A DNA stretch of 64,000 nucleotides from Pratylenchus scribneri (lineage: Eukaryota; Nematoda; Chromadorea; Rhabditida; Pratylenchidae): NCBI GenBank assembly GCA_030063045.1, contig JAQSEB010000037.1, positions 2,294,001 to 2,358,000 of the forward strand, in the 5' to 3' direction. Positions within the stretch are counted from its first letter, which is position 1, and the number at the start of each line of letters is the position of its first letter. Below, one piece after another: positions 46,301 through 56,090 of this stretch. A program made the position numbers and the translations under genes. The notes beneath the pieces are model-generated. The model had not been told where the DNA came from and made no database searches. It was given only the letters and a program-made list of their open reading frames with translations.

Positions 46301-46615
46301 GCCCAATAATATGTTTATTAATCCCATTTTTAGATTGAAATGCCGACCAAAGTGCCAAAAACGGATTGGGAAGTGGTGAACAATTTGTATGGATGCAAAC
46401 AGATTTTTGGTGAATGGAGATATATTGAAAAGAATGAAGTGCAAATTAAGAATGGACGGAAGACAAGGCTGAATGAAATGAAGAGGAGAATGAAGGAGGC
46501 AATAAATGGGAAAGGGCAAAATGGTAATGAAAACATTGGCCAGGAAGTTGAAGTTGGGGGAATAGAGGACGAAATTGAAGAAGAAAAGCAATTCGATTCA
46601 ATGGACATTGATTGA
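43334..46615 (+). CDS. Astacin-family zinc metalloprotease
   Basis: Six exons: 43334-43959, 44904-45052, 45103-45304, 45342-45565, 45626-45768, 46334-46615 (541 residues; phases close). A second in-frame ATG at 43352 starts a clear signal peptide (MAIFWSIILFHLIISFELF). A charged pro-region of about 200 residues follows. The catalytic domain has YYFHNLEFHESI, CYSMGVGRQ, the zinc motif HEIFHALGLFH (residues about 372-382) and a Met-turn SIMIYP (about 422). LYGCKQIFG closes it, and an acidic, Lys-rich tail ends the protein. The usual residues after the third His (HExxRxDRD) read HFHSSENS, and the Met-turn has Ile for His, so this is a divergent member. Intron 1 carries a 28-bp satellite; intron 5 carries repeat copy 3. 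It is probably secreted. Confidence 0.87.
43998..44706. repeat. 28-bp tandem satellite in astacin intron 1
   Basis: Unit AAGTTTTAATAATTCCGCCT followed by GGTTGACT, about 25 copies with variants (GAATAA for TTAATAA, ACTCCG, TGATTGACT). It contains AATAATTCCGCC, the reverse complement of the core in the array at 19228. The array at 51178 has the same unit in the opposite orientation. Confidence 0.95.
45812..46315 (+). repeat. Interspersed intronic repeat, copy 3, with insertion
   Basis: Matches copies 1 and 2 at the start (AATGCTTAAGGGCCTTTCGC, GTCACCCTATCAATCAAATA) and the end (AATAATTTAAAGTTGAG, GCCATTGGGGAGGGG, CGCCTAGGCTCAGATCTTGC). About 190 extra bases (45968-46150) interrupt it and contain repeated AAATACGG/TACGGTACGG words. 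It lies in astacin intron 5. Confidence 0.65.
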
Positions 46616-47423
46616 TGTGGATAATAGGATTTAGGATTAGATGATGGAAAAAATTTTTTGAATAGGAGGAAGAAAAGCAATAAAATGTTCTCATTCTTTT
46701 TTGTACTTTATCAAAATTATTAATGACTAATGAAATGAATATATAAATTTAAATTAAATACAAACAAATAAATCGATGAATTCACATCTCCATCCCCATA
46801 TAATATAACAGCTGATCCATTATAAAAATAATATTAAAAGCAGTAATTGTAATTCAATTTTTCTTCAAGTGTTACCAATACATTACATTGTGTTCAGAAA
46901 TAACCACACAAATATGAAATACAAGGGATTATTAATAAAGGAGAGAATTAAATTGCACTAAAAAGGAATACGGTACTCTAGAAATGTCTTGTAAATTATT
47001 TTCCGGAAAATTTGTTAAGTTAATTTGTACAGCGAAATTTCAAAAATAAATTCCCAGCCAATAATTTATTCATTAAATTCTGCCCTATTTTGTACATTTT
47101 TTTTTGCAGCTGATTCATTTAAATTTTATTCACTTTTTAATATCCCATCCATTCCATATATCCATTCATTTTGAACGAATTCATCATTTCATTTTCATAT
47201 TTTATAAATTTTCACAGTGAATTTAGATTGGCCAAATTGTGGACAAGGGAATGGGGGAAGGGGGAGGGGCAAGGGGGATGTGTGAATTTAAATTAATCAC
47301 CAAAAGCCAAACATTCATTCATTCATTTCAATTTTCATTCCCAACAAATTATTTAATTTCCATCATCATCCCAATTAAAAAATATTAATAAATTCAATTA
47401 TTTATTTTTTTTCCAATTTTCCA
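46616..47423. other. Intergenic spacer
   Basis: AATAAA-type signals at about 46680 and 46760 may end the astacin transcript. A G-rich patch GGGGGAAGGGGGAGGGGC lies near 47254-47271. No gene seen. Confidence 0.4.
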
Positions 47424-50400
47424 ATGGCTAAAAAGCGGCCTCACCGCGAAATGTTTTCAATTTTTCTGGTCTTATTAATCCTTTTTGTGATTGCGGCAAC
47501 AAATCCACCGGCGGATGGAAGAGATCCGCCGAATAATCCGCCGCCTGCCCAAGAGAATTTGCCGGGCAAAACGAAGACCCAAGAGGAATTTGAGGCAGCG
47601 TTGCTTAATCTTCCCGGTGGTTTGATGCTGCCAAAGGGCAAAACGAAGCAACTTCCTCAACAGAATCCGGAGGGCGATGGTCAGCCACCATTCCCTTTCC
47701 TCTGACCAAACTCGTTCAACCTTTCCCTCTTTCAGATAGCAACGAACACCAACAGCCTCCACAACGAAATCCGGACAATGATAATCAGTCCGGGAATTTG
47801 CCACCTCTATCGATTGTGCCCGGAGGTCGACCACCCAAATTCCCTGATCTGAACCCGGCGGAACATAATGAACCATTGTTTCCGGAAAATTTCGATACCC
47901 TAAAGCCTGGCCAATGCTATGAAAGTTGCTATAAAAATGAAAGCGTTGTTGAAGGGAAAACAGTGGGCGATGGAAAGGAATATTGCCATCAACATTGTCC
48001 ACTTCCGGTCCCCGAAGCGGATATGGAAAGTTGGCTGGAGCAAATTTGGTTCAAAAAGGTGAAATTACAAATTATTAAATTAATTTTGAACGACTTAATT
48101 TTAGATGGCAACAGGCAATGATGATGGGAAGGATGAATGCGGACGACAAAAAAATGATTTGACTTTCATTTTTTGCCCTCAAAAAGGAAAAGACCCACAA
48201 ATTTGTGTCAGAACAATAGAAAATCAGAATAGGTAATTTAAATTATGGCCAAAAAATGCAAAATAAAAAAATTTTAATTGCTTATAATTTTATGGGCAAA
48301 ATCATTTAAAATTTTTGATCAATGAAACACCGGAGATGGAAAATATAATTAAATTATATTAATTATATTTTTATATTCTCAATAAAATTAATTTGTCCAT
48401 TTTTCAGAATTTTCATTTGCTTCCAAAGCAAATTGGATCCGGAAAATGGATTGGTCGAACAAATCCTTGAAGTGCCAAATTCGGATTCGGATCCAATATT
48501 GGACCAAATATGCAATCATAAATTGGAAAATGGCCCAAAAATGCATGGATTCTCAGTGGAATTGGCTGATGAGGATGGAAAATTTATTGTGCAAACTTCA
48601 TTCTCGGATAAGATGTAAATTTGTCTTTTAAAATATTAAATTTACCACAAATTTCGCCATTTCCAGATTGAAATATAATGTTGGCAAGGGAAATTGTTTG
48701 GCGCTAGAAATGTTTGGCTCATTGGTGTTGGATGGTGGACAACAATTTTTGAGTCAAACTTATGCAATTCGGTCAGTATTTATCTTTATACCCTATTTAA
48801 TACCGTATATGCTCAATGCCATAATATTTATTTATCATTCTCTGATTTCCTTATTTAGAATGAACGATGGCAAATCCGTGCCAATTCAATCGCAAATGAA
48901 TGAGATGGAGGAAAACGGCAAAAAGTCGAAAGGACCACAAAATCCGGATGAAGAAGAAGAAGAAGAAGAAGAAGAAGAAGAAGAAGAAGAAGAAGAAGAA
49001 GAAGAAGAAGAAGAAGAAGAAGAAGAAGAAGAAGAAGAAGAAGAAGAAGAAGAAGAGAAAATGAAAAAGCCGAAGCTGGCAGGATTGTCCAATGGAGTGG
49101 CACTGAATTCCGAGTGCTACAAAGGACCATGGCTGATTGGAATGGATATGCTGCTTCAATTTGAAGGTGGCCCACTCTACATCAAAACATTCCTCGAAAA
49201 GGAAGCCCAATACAAATGCCATCCACAGGTGCAAAATTTTTAAATAGACTGGAAATATTATAATTTATTAAATATTTCCTTATGAATTTAGGTCAGTTAT
49301 ATGTCATCGGAGATTGTGCCCATCAAAAAATGCAAAAATGAAGAACAATTTGAGGGTATGCTTGCCTGCAAAATTGGCGAAAATGTTTGGGAGAAGGCAA
49401 AGCTGGGGAACAAAATGCCATCTGATCGAGTGAAATTGGATCAGGATGGAACGTAAGAAATGTTTTAAAGATGAATCAACATTTGACATTTGAAATTAAA
49501 TCCATCCCTTTTAAATGCAGTGTTGTCGAATTCAAGGAGCCTCCTAATAATAATAAATTGCTTGAATTGACATTTGCCGTTCCCAATCCTCATAAATTCA
49601 ATTTCAATGTTGCCATGATGAATGAGAATATTTGCAAGGGCAAATTCCAGAGGTGCGTTTCATATTTATTCCTTTTCATATTCTGAATTTTGTATTTTTA
49701 GATTAAATTTCTCAATTTCAGTTCTAATCAAAAATGAGAAATTTTGCTAATTTCCAATAATGAATTTTTCACATATTTTTTTGTCCATAATAACTTTTTT
49801 GAACAATTTTTCTGAATTCATAAAATAAAATTATGTTGAAATATAATATAGCCTCCGGTAAAAAGAGCTAAATTTGTGTATAGTAGAAGTAGAATTTCCA
49901 ATCAAAATTTTGGCCTAAAAATAATTTTTTTTACCCTAATTGTAGATTCATTTTCAATTTCAACAAAAATGATGCCGAATGTCAACTTGGTTTCGGTCGC
50001 AAAGATATGGACATACGTGTGCTCTTAGATGCAAGTATGTTTACATTTACACTACCGTAAATTCTCTTTTAATAAATCATGGGAATTATTTTTCAATATC
50101 CTTGAAAGACTAGGAATAAATACGAAAGGATCGAGTAAATGTAACATTTTTCATCAAAGTTCTTTTTATCACAAACATTTTTGCTAGTTAAAGTTTTGAC
50201 ATTTATAAATTTGAATATTTTTATTTTATTAACGCAAAAAGAATTCATTATTATAAATAACTAATAAAGATTGGGGGTGGGGAATTAATAGAGTATTTAG
50301 AGTGGGGAATTATTAGAGACTGGAGTTATTAAAAGAGAATTTACTCTAATATCAATATCAATTTTGATTGAATTATATAAAAAACTTCTAAAAAGTAGAG

Positions 50401-50924
50401 GGGAGAATTATCATCATAAATTTAATGACTAAATGGCACTTTTAATGAATTCATTTGTTTTTTTTTGCCAAGAAAATATCACGGGAAAGTTGAATCCAAA
50501 TGGTGGAGCAGTGAAAGTAGGCACAAATTATGACATTGAAATTGATAAAATTGTGGTCCAAAAGAAGAATGATATAGAGCATCCACTCTTTGTTTTGCCA
50601 CAAAATTGTGCGGTCCAAAATGAACGTGTTCAGGATTTTGGCCGGGTAATTTTATTAAAATTCCATTGGAATATATTAGATTCATTTTCGGATTTAATAA
50701 AAATTTTCCATTTCATTTTCAGGTGATCGGTTCCTCCAACAAATTTGTGATGAAATTCACATTGGTGCCTGTGCCTGATTCCCGTTCGGAACCGACGCAA
50801 TGCGACAAGTCAATGTTCACACTTAAATTCGTAAATAAAAAAGAATAAAAATTCTCAAATAAATTTGTCCAATTTTTAGCCAAAAGAATATGATTTGTTG
50901 GTGAAGAAGAAGGATCAAAAATGA
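47424..50924 (+). CDS. Large secreted protein with poly-Glu tract, family not recognised
   Basis: Twelve exons: 47424-47679, 47736-48058, 48105-48232, 48408-48614, 48667-48771, 48859-49228, 49292-49452, 49521-49652, 49946-50034, 50473-50645, 50723-50830, 50880-50924 (698 residues; all phases close). Residues about 10-27 are hydrophobic (FSIFLVLLILFVIAA), a signal peptide or anchor. A Pro/Asn-rich region follows, then a cysteine cluster (GQCYESC, EYCHQHC) and several beta-like blocks with spaced cysteines. Exon 6 encodes about 36 consecutive Glu. No domain is recognised. The many conserved splice sites and consistent phases argue that it is real. The poly-Glu tract is a pure GAA microsatellite, so its length is likely to vary. 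Confidence 0.75.
48950..49057 (+). repeat. (GAA)n microsatellite, in frame
   Basis: About 35 GAA triplets plus a final GAG inside exon 6 of the secreted-protein gene. The purity of the run suggests recent expansion by slippage. Confidence 0.95.
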
Positions 50925-52130
50925 AGAGGGGTAGAAGGAGGTGTTTCGGATGCATTTATGAAAGAAAGATTGCATTCATTTATTTCAAACAAATTTATTC
51001 CAAATTAAATTGACTAATCCCAATTGCGCCTTTTACCATCTCCAATTCCATTTTTATACCAAATTCATTGTGAATTCATAAACGAATAAACTTTTTATTG
51101 CAATTTGTCATTCTATTTTTTGATGACATTGAAAAAATATATAATAGGGCATTTACAACACAATTGAAAATTAAATTTAGGCGGAATTATTCTACCTAAA
51201 CTAGGCGGAATTAAAACTTAGTAAAACAGGCGGAATTATTCTAACTAAACAGGCGGAATTAACTTAGTCAACCAGGCGGAATTATTAAAACTTAGTCCAC
51301 CATGCGGAATTATTAAAACTTAGTCAAACAGGCGGAATTATTAAAACTTAGTCAACCAGGCGGAATTAACTTAGTCAACCAGGCGGAATTATTAAAACTT
51401 AGTCAACCAGGCGGAATTATTAAAACTTAGTCAACCAGGCGGAATTATTAAAACTTAGTCAACCAGGCGGAATTATTAAAACTTAGTCAAACAGGCGGAA
51501 TTATTAAAACTTAGTCAACCAGGCGGAATTATTAAAACTTAGTCAACCAGGCGGAATTAAAAATTAGTAAAGGCTTTAAAATCATAGACCCCCCCCCCCC
51601 CCCCGATATCCATCACAATTGTTGTGCCATTTCCATAAAAATAAATATTATAATGTGTTTAGGAAATATATGATTTAGCTAATTTTTTCAACAAAAAACC
51701 GTACTCTTTTTTATTAAAAAACCAATTCTTTATCTTTAAAAGAATTTTCTTTTCAGAATTTGATAACTCTGTTTCTATTTTCGTATATTTTCAGCTTATT
51801 TCCTTATTTTCTTTTTTACATTTTTAATTTCTTTATGAGATAAAATGAATATTGTGTTCATTGCCTCTGTGTATCATATACATATAATATCGAAAATGCA
51901 TAAAAATTTCATTTCAAATTAAAAATTCCTCTAAAAAAATTCAATTTTTCGGTGATTATTCACTAAATTGGAACAATTTATTCCAAGGGAAAATCTGTCT
52001 CGTAAATCGTGTTGGCATTCGTTGGTCGAATAAATTTTTACCATTTATAAAAGTGAAAAATGAAAAAGTAAAGTCATTTTATCAAAAAATCCAACAAATT
52101 TAACCAAAAATTTTCTTCTATTTCCATCAA
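50925..52130. other. Intergenic region containing a satellite and a C-run
   Basis: Contains the 28-bp satellite at 51178-51560 and 16 consecutive C at 51589-51604. The remainder is AT-rich without a supported gene. Confidence 0.45.
51178..51560. repeat. 28-bp tandem satellite, inverted relative to 43998
   Basis: Unit AGGCGGAATTATTAAAACTT followed by AGTCAACC, about 13 copies, the reverse complement of the 43998-44706 unit. The first units are degenerate (TAGGCGGAATTAAAAC, CATGCGGAATT). Confidence 0.95.
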
Positions 52131-55100
52131 ATGATAAAATTAATTGGCTTCATCTTTTTGGCCGATTTTTTGCTTGTTTATGGCAAATATTTTAGCCATG
52201 ACACTTTACCAAATTGGCGGGAAAATAAAAAGGGAGAAGTGACGAAATGGCCAAAAAAGCGTTTGGACCATATGGCGGAGAAATATACGGCTAAAGATTT
52301 GGATGGATGGTTTTGTGCCACAGAGGAAACACTATTCAAATTTCAAAAAAATGATCGATGGAATATTCGATTTATTGAGAATGATAACAAGGATTTATTA
52401 TTGTAAATTTATTCAATTTTCATGAAATTATTTAGCGGAATTCTATGGGAAGAACCTGCATAATTCAAAATAAATTTTAATGAGAATTTTTTTAACAAAG
52501 AAGCAATAATAGGAGAGAAGTGACACCTTTTTCTCCTTCCCACTCCCCCCCCCCCCCCCCCCCCCCCAAAAAAAAACCTTTTACGCCAAAGCCCATAGCC
52601 CATATAAATCAAATCATAAAAATGAATGGAATGCAACTCATTTCACAATTCACACATGTTCCAATGCGCAAAAAATTTTATTCGAAATATGTTTTGGGCT
52701 AATAAGTTTAATGTTCATGTCTCGGACATGGTTTTCCGAATTAGGAGCTAAGCTATTAGGGTATGGGTTCTAGGGGATAATAAGGGTTAGGTTTAGGGTA
52801 AGTTTATGCCTAATAAGTTAAAGATTCTTCAAAGCTAAGTTTGTAATGTCAAAAGAAATCTATATGATAACAATTTCATCTTTTGAAGCTTAAATTCTAT
52901 TTACTTTTATGAATTTATAAAAAAAATCAAAAAATTTCAAATTGGGTTTATTGGGGTAAAAAAGATTTTTTGGGGAAAAATTTTTTGAGGAGAAAAAATA
53001 GCATGTATAGTATAATACTCTGCATTTTCCTCATTTACCTTTAAATTTGCCCCAAAATTTAGGGAAATTGGATCAAGTGTGAGTTTGAAGCCGACATTGT
53101 TTCCATTGCAATTTCTCGTGAATAAAAATTTGAAGCATTTCAATGAAATTTGGCAGGGCTCCTTACTTTTGAATAAAGCAAATTTGGAAATCGACTGTTT
53201 TGTGGACGATAATATCGATGATTTGAAAAGCGAGTTCGTATTGTTTGGGCATAGAAAGAAAATGGCAAACTACTACCGTGTTTTACGTACAATTATTCCC
53301 CAGATTGTACAGGCATCTGGCCATCCCAAATCGGGAATCTCGGCTTCTAGACATCGTTTCGACTCGAGAGTGGGCTCAATCGACTCTTCGTAATCGATTT
53401 TACAATATGAAATTTCAACAGCCCAATTTAGGGGCTAGGTTTGGGGCTAGGGGCTAGAAATCTAAAGGTAAAGCTCAAACGTTTGAAATTGAAATTTCTT
53501 ATAGTAAATCGACCATTCCGAGTCGAATGAGCCTACTCTCGAATCTGTACGACGCCTAGAAGCCGAGATTTCCGATTTGGGATGGCCCAGATGCCCGTCC
53601 ATTAACAGGAATGGACGTTCCCTGTTTTAGGCCGCAACATATAAATATATAACCAGTGTTGTCCAAACGTCCTCGTCATTCGTCTCGTCCTCGTCTTCGT
53701 CCTCGTCTCGTCTCAAAAAAAGGACGAAAAGACGAGACGAATGACGAGGGGTAAAAAAGGCCAAGACGAAAGACGAGACGAATGACGAGGGGTTGAAAAA
53801 GGCCAAGACGAGGACGAGACGAATGACGAAAAAATGATCAAAATGACGAGAAAATGACGAAAAATGAGACGAAATGACGAGACGAATGACGAGGGTTAAA
53901 AAAAAGCCAAGACGAGAGACGAGACGAATGACGAGGGGTAAAAAAGGCCAAGACGAGAGACGAGACGAATGACGAGGGGTTGAAAAAGGCCAAGACGAGG
54001 ACGAGACGAATGACGAGGAATTTGAAATTTGGACAACACTGTATATAACTACCATTGCAAGGGAATGAATGATTTTAATTTTATGTCCTTAAGGGTCACA
54101 GACATATAAAACATTCCTTTAGGCAAATTCCATTTGGATTGTTAAGTTAAAAAAAAACTAGTGCCAAATGGGCACTTATGTATTTTAGAGGATGGAAGAG
54201 AAAATGGGTTAGAGGGAAAATGACAAGTCCCTTCAATCAAATTGCCCATCAGTGAGATGGAGGAAACAGGAAAGGGCAAAGGGATTCAGCAATGGGGGAA
54301 GGAATTCTTTCCTCATACGGTGCAATAAACTGGATGGTGGATGGTATTTGATTTATCGAATAAATTATTGAAAATACTGAATAGAGTATTAAATTTACCG
54401 AATAGACGGATTTAGGGGGATTAGGGTTGATATAGGGGGATTAAGCAGGATTAAGCCCCAAAATAAATTCCTGGTTTGCCTTTTTTGCTTCCGGCTTCGC
54501 AAGATTCCTATGCTCCGAACCATAAACCTAAGCCCCTAAATCCCATGCCGGCTATAACCATAACCTTAATCCCTAGCCCCTAACAAGCTTATCCGGCTTA
54601 ATCCCCTTATATCTGCTTAATCCCGCGCATTTTCCGGGCCTCTGTTAGACCTTCCAGAGGCCTTCCGGGTCATTTCCCATCTATTTCGGGACTTAAACCG
54701 GTTTAATCCCCCCTTAATCATATATCCACCTTTATCCGTCTATTAGGTAAATTAAATACCATCCAGTTTAAATTAAAATTTGCACCGTGTGAGGAAAGAA
54801 TTCCTTCCCCCATTGCTGAATCCCTTTGCCCTTTCCTCCATCTCACTGATGGGCAATTTGATTGAAGGGACTTGTCATTTTCCCTCTAACCCATTTTCTC
54901 TTCCATCCTCTAAAATACATAAGTGCCATTAAATGATTTAGAATTGAAAGAATAATATACCAAAATTTTTGATCTCCTCCAATCCATCATATCCATAATT
55001 TGTTTTTAAGGAATATTCAAAAATTTGTGCCAAGTTGCAGGAGAATTGGAAAAGGAATATCAACGAAAAATGAATTTATGAATCCATTTGAATGTTCAGC

Positions 55101-55853
55101 TGTTTATCGGGATGAAGAATTCTGGCAACCAAAAACAATTCCCGATAATTTCTCAGCTTCTAAAAACAAAGCCATTCTGTCAATGGGATATGTGCAGCCA
55201 CTTCCAATTAATAAAGAAAAATGCAAAAAATTGAAGGCTACAGCGTTATATTTGGTGAATTTTAATTTAATATTTATTATGCCAAATAGGAATGGAATCT
55301 GGAAAGGCTTATTGAGGCCATAAATTTCAATGCCAATTTTTGAAATATAAAATTGCCAATCGAAAGATATACAAACTACAGTTTATTTTAATATATTTAT
55401 AGGCAATAAATTCCACATTTAAACTGATGGTGCACAAGGATGATGTGAAAAACCCAAAAAAATTGGAAGATTGTTTGAATCCAAAAGAAATTGGTATGAC
55501 CAGAGGGCATTAATCAAATCATATTTATTTTCCTCAAAGTGACCACTTCAACGCCGGAGCCAACCACCACATTAACGCCGGAGCCAACCACCACATCAAC
55601 GCCCGAGCCAACCACCCCATCAACGCCGGAGCCTACCACCACATCAACGCCGGAGCCTACCACCACATCAACGCCGGAACCAACAACTACGACCACAATT
55701 ACAACAATTCCCACTACAACGATGACAACCACAATGCCAGAGCCCACAAAATGGTCATTCCAACCGAATCGGATTGAATTCTTTAATGGACAAACACCAT
55801 ATCCTCCCGGCACAATAATAGAAATGGGTGGATGGAATGATGAGAAGAAGTAA
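52131..55853 (+). CDS. Secreted protein with mucin-like Thr/Pro tail, family not recognised
   Basis: In-phase exons 52131-52402, 53063-53277, 55100-55254, 55403-55493, 55540-55853 (348 residues). The start is a signal peptide (MIKLIGFIFLADFLLVYG). The middle, about 250 residues, has few cysteines (GWFCATEE, EIDCFVDD, DCLNPKEI) and no domain I recognise. The last exon codes six or seven TPEPTTTS-type octads and then a Thr-rich run, typical of O-glycosylated stalks, before WSFQPNRIEFFNGQTPYPPG. Intron 2 (53278-55099) is filled by three palindromic elements, and the join from exon 2 to exon 3 is the weakest point; a different acceptor near 55013 gives another open frame. It is probably extracellular. 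Confidence 0.62.
52545..52567. repeat. Poly(C) run of 23
   Basis: The longest of three C homopolymers in an AT-rich window, in intron 1 of the mucin-like gene. Confidence 0.9.
53312..53595. mobile_element. Palindromic MITE-like element
   Basis: Terminal inverted repeats: GGCATCTGGCCATCCCAAAT at the left and its near-complement ATTTGGGATGGCCCAGATGC at the right. Pairing continues inward (TCTCGGCTTCTAG / CTAGAAGCCGAGA). No transposase and no clear target duplication. A degenerate relative lies in unc-23 intron 3. Confidence 0.75.
53654..54041. mobile_element. hAT-like non-autonomous element with minisatellite body
   Basis: Perfect 14-bp inverted ends, CAGTGTTGTCCAAA and TTTGGACAACACTG. TATATAAC flanks both sides exactly (53646-53653 and 54042-54049), an 8-bp duplication. 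CAG-type ends with 8-bp duplications are typical of hAT elements. The interior is nearly all GACGAGACGAATGACGAGG-like tandem units, with one arm inverted near the left end. Confidence 0.88.
54168..54926. mobile_element. Foldback element, arms about 250 bp
   Basis: The left arm (from TGGGCACTTATGTATTTTAG) is mirrored by the right arm (ending CTAAAATACATAAGTGCCA). The arms differ by small indels, for example an extra GGAAACA at left. The spacer (about 54400-54720) itself contains shorter inverted words, GGGGGATTAAGCAGGATTAA and CTTAATCCCC. No coding sequence; the target duplication is unclear. Confidence 0.8.
55548..55690 (+). repeat. 24-bp coding minisatellite
   Basis: Six units of ACGCCGGAGCCAACCACCAC plus ATCA, in frame, encoding the TPEPTTTS octads of the mucin-like tail. 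Confidence 0.9.
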
Positions 55854-56090
55854 TTGATGAAATTAATTTTGTGAATATTATTTTGGGAATCTATTTAATT
55901 TTTTAATAAATAGATCATTTGGCTAACAATTGAAGAAAATCTTTGATTTATTTTATAGTGTGTGTTCTTGAAGAATTTTTTGTTTTAATTTTAGTGATGT
56001 ACTATTAAAATTTAGTTTTTAAATGTTTTGTTATTTTAATTTTTAATGTTTTTATAATGTTGACTAATGCATTTTGTTTCTGATTTCAAA
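55854..56090. other. 3' flank of the mucin-like gene
   Basis: AATAAATAG at about 55905 could be its polyadenylation signal. AT-rich and otherwise featureless; it grades into the satellite. Confidence 0.4.

Noticed and set aside
48851..49243. Long minus-strand frames rich in Leu, Ser or Phe
   Set aside because: They are antisense readings of the GAA microsatellite and the real plus-strand exon.
52760..52805. Telomere-like TTAGGG words
   Set aside because: Only a few scattered GGGTTAGG/TTTAGGG words, not a tandem array.
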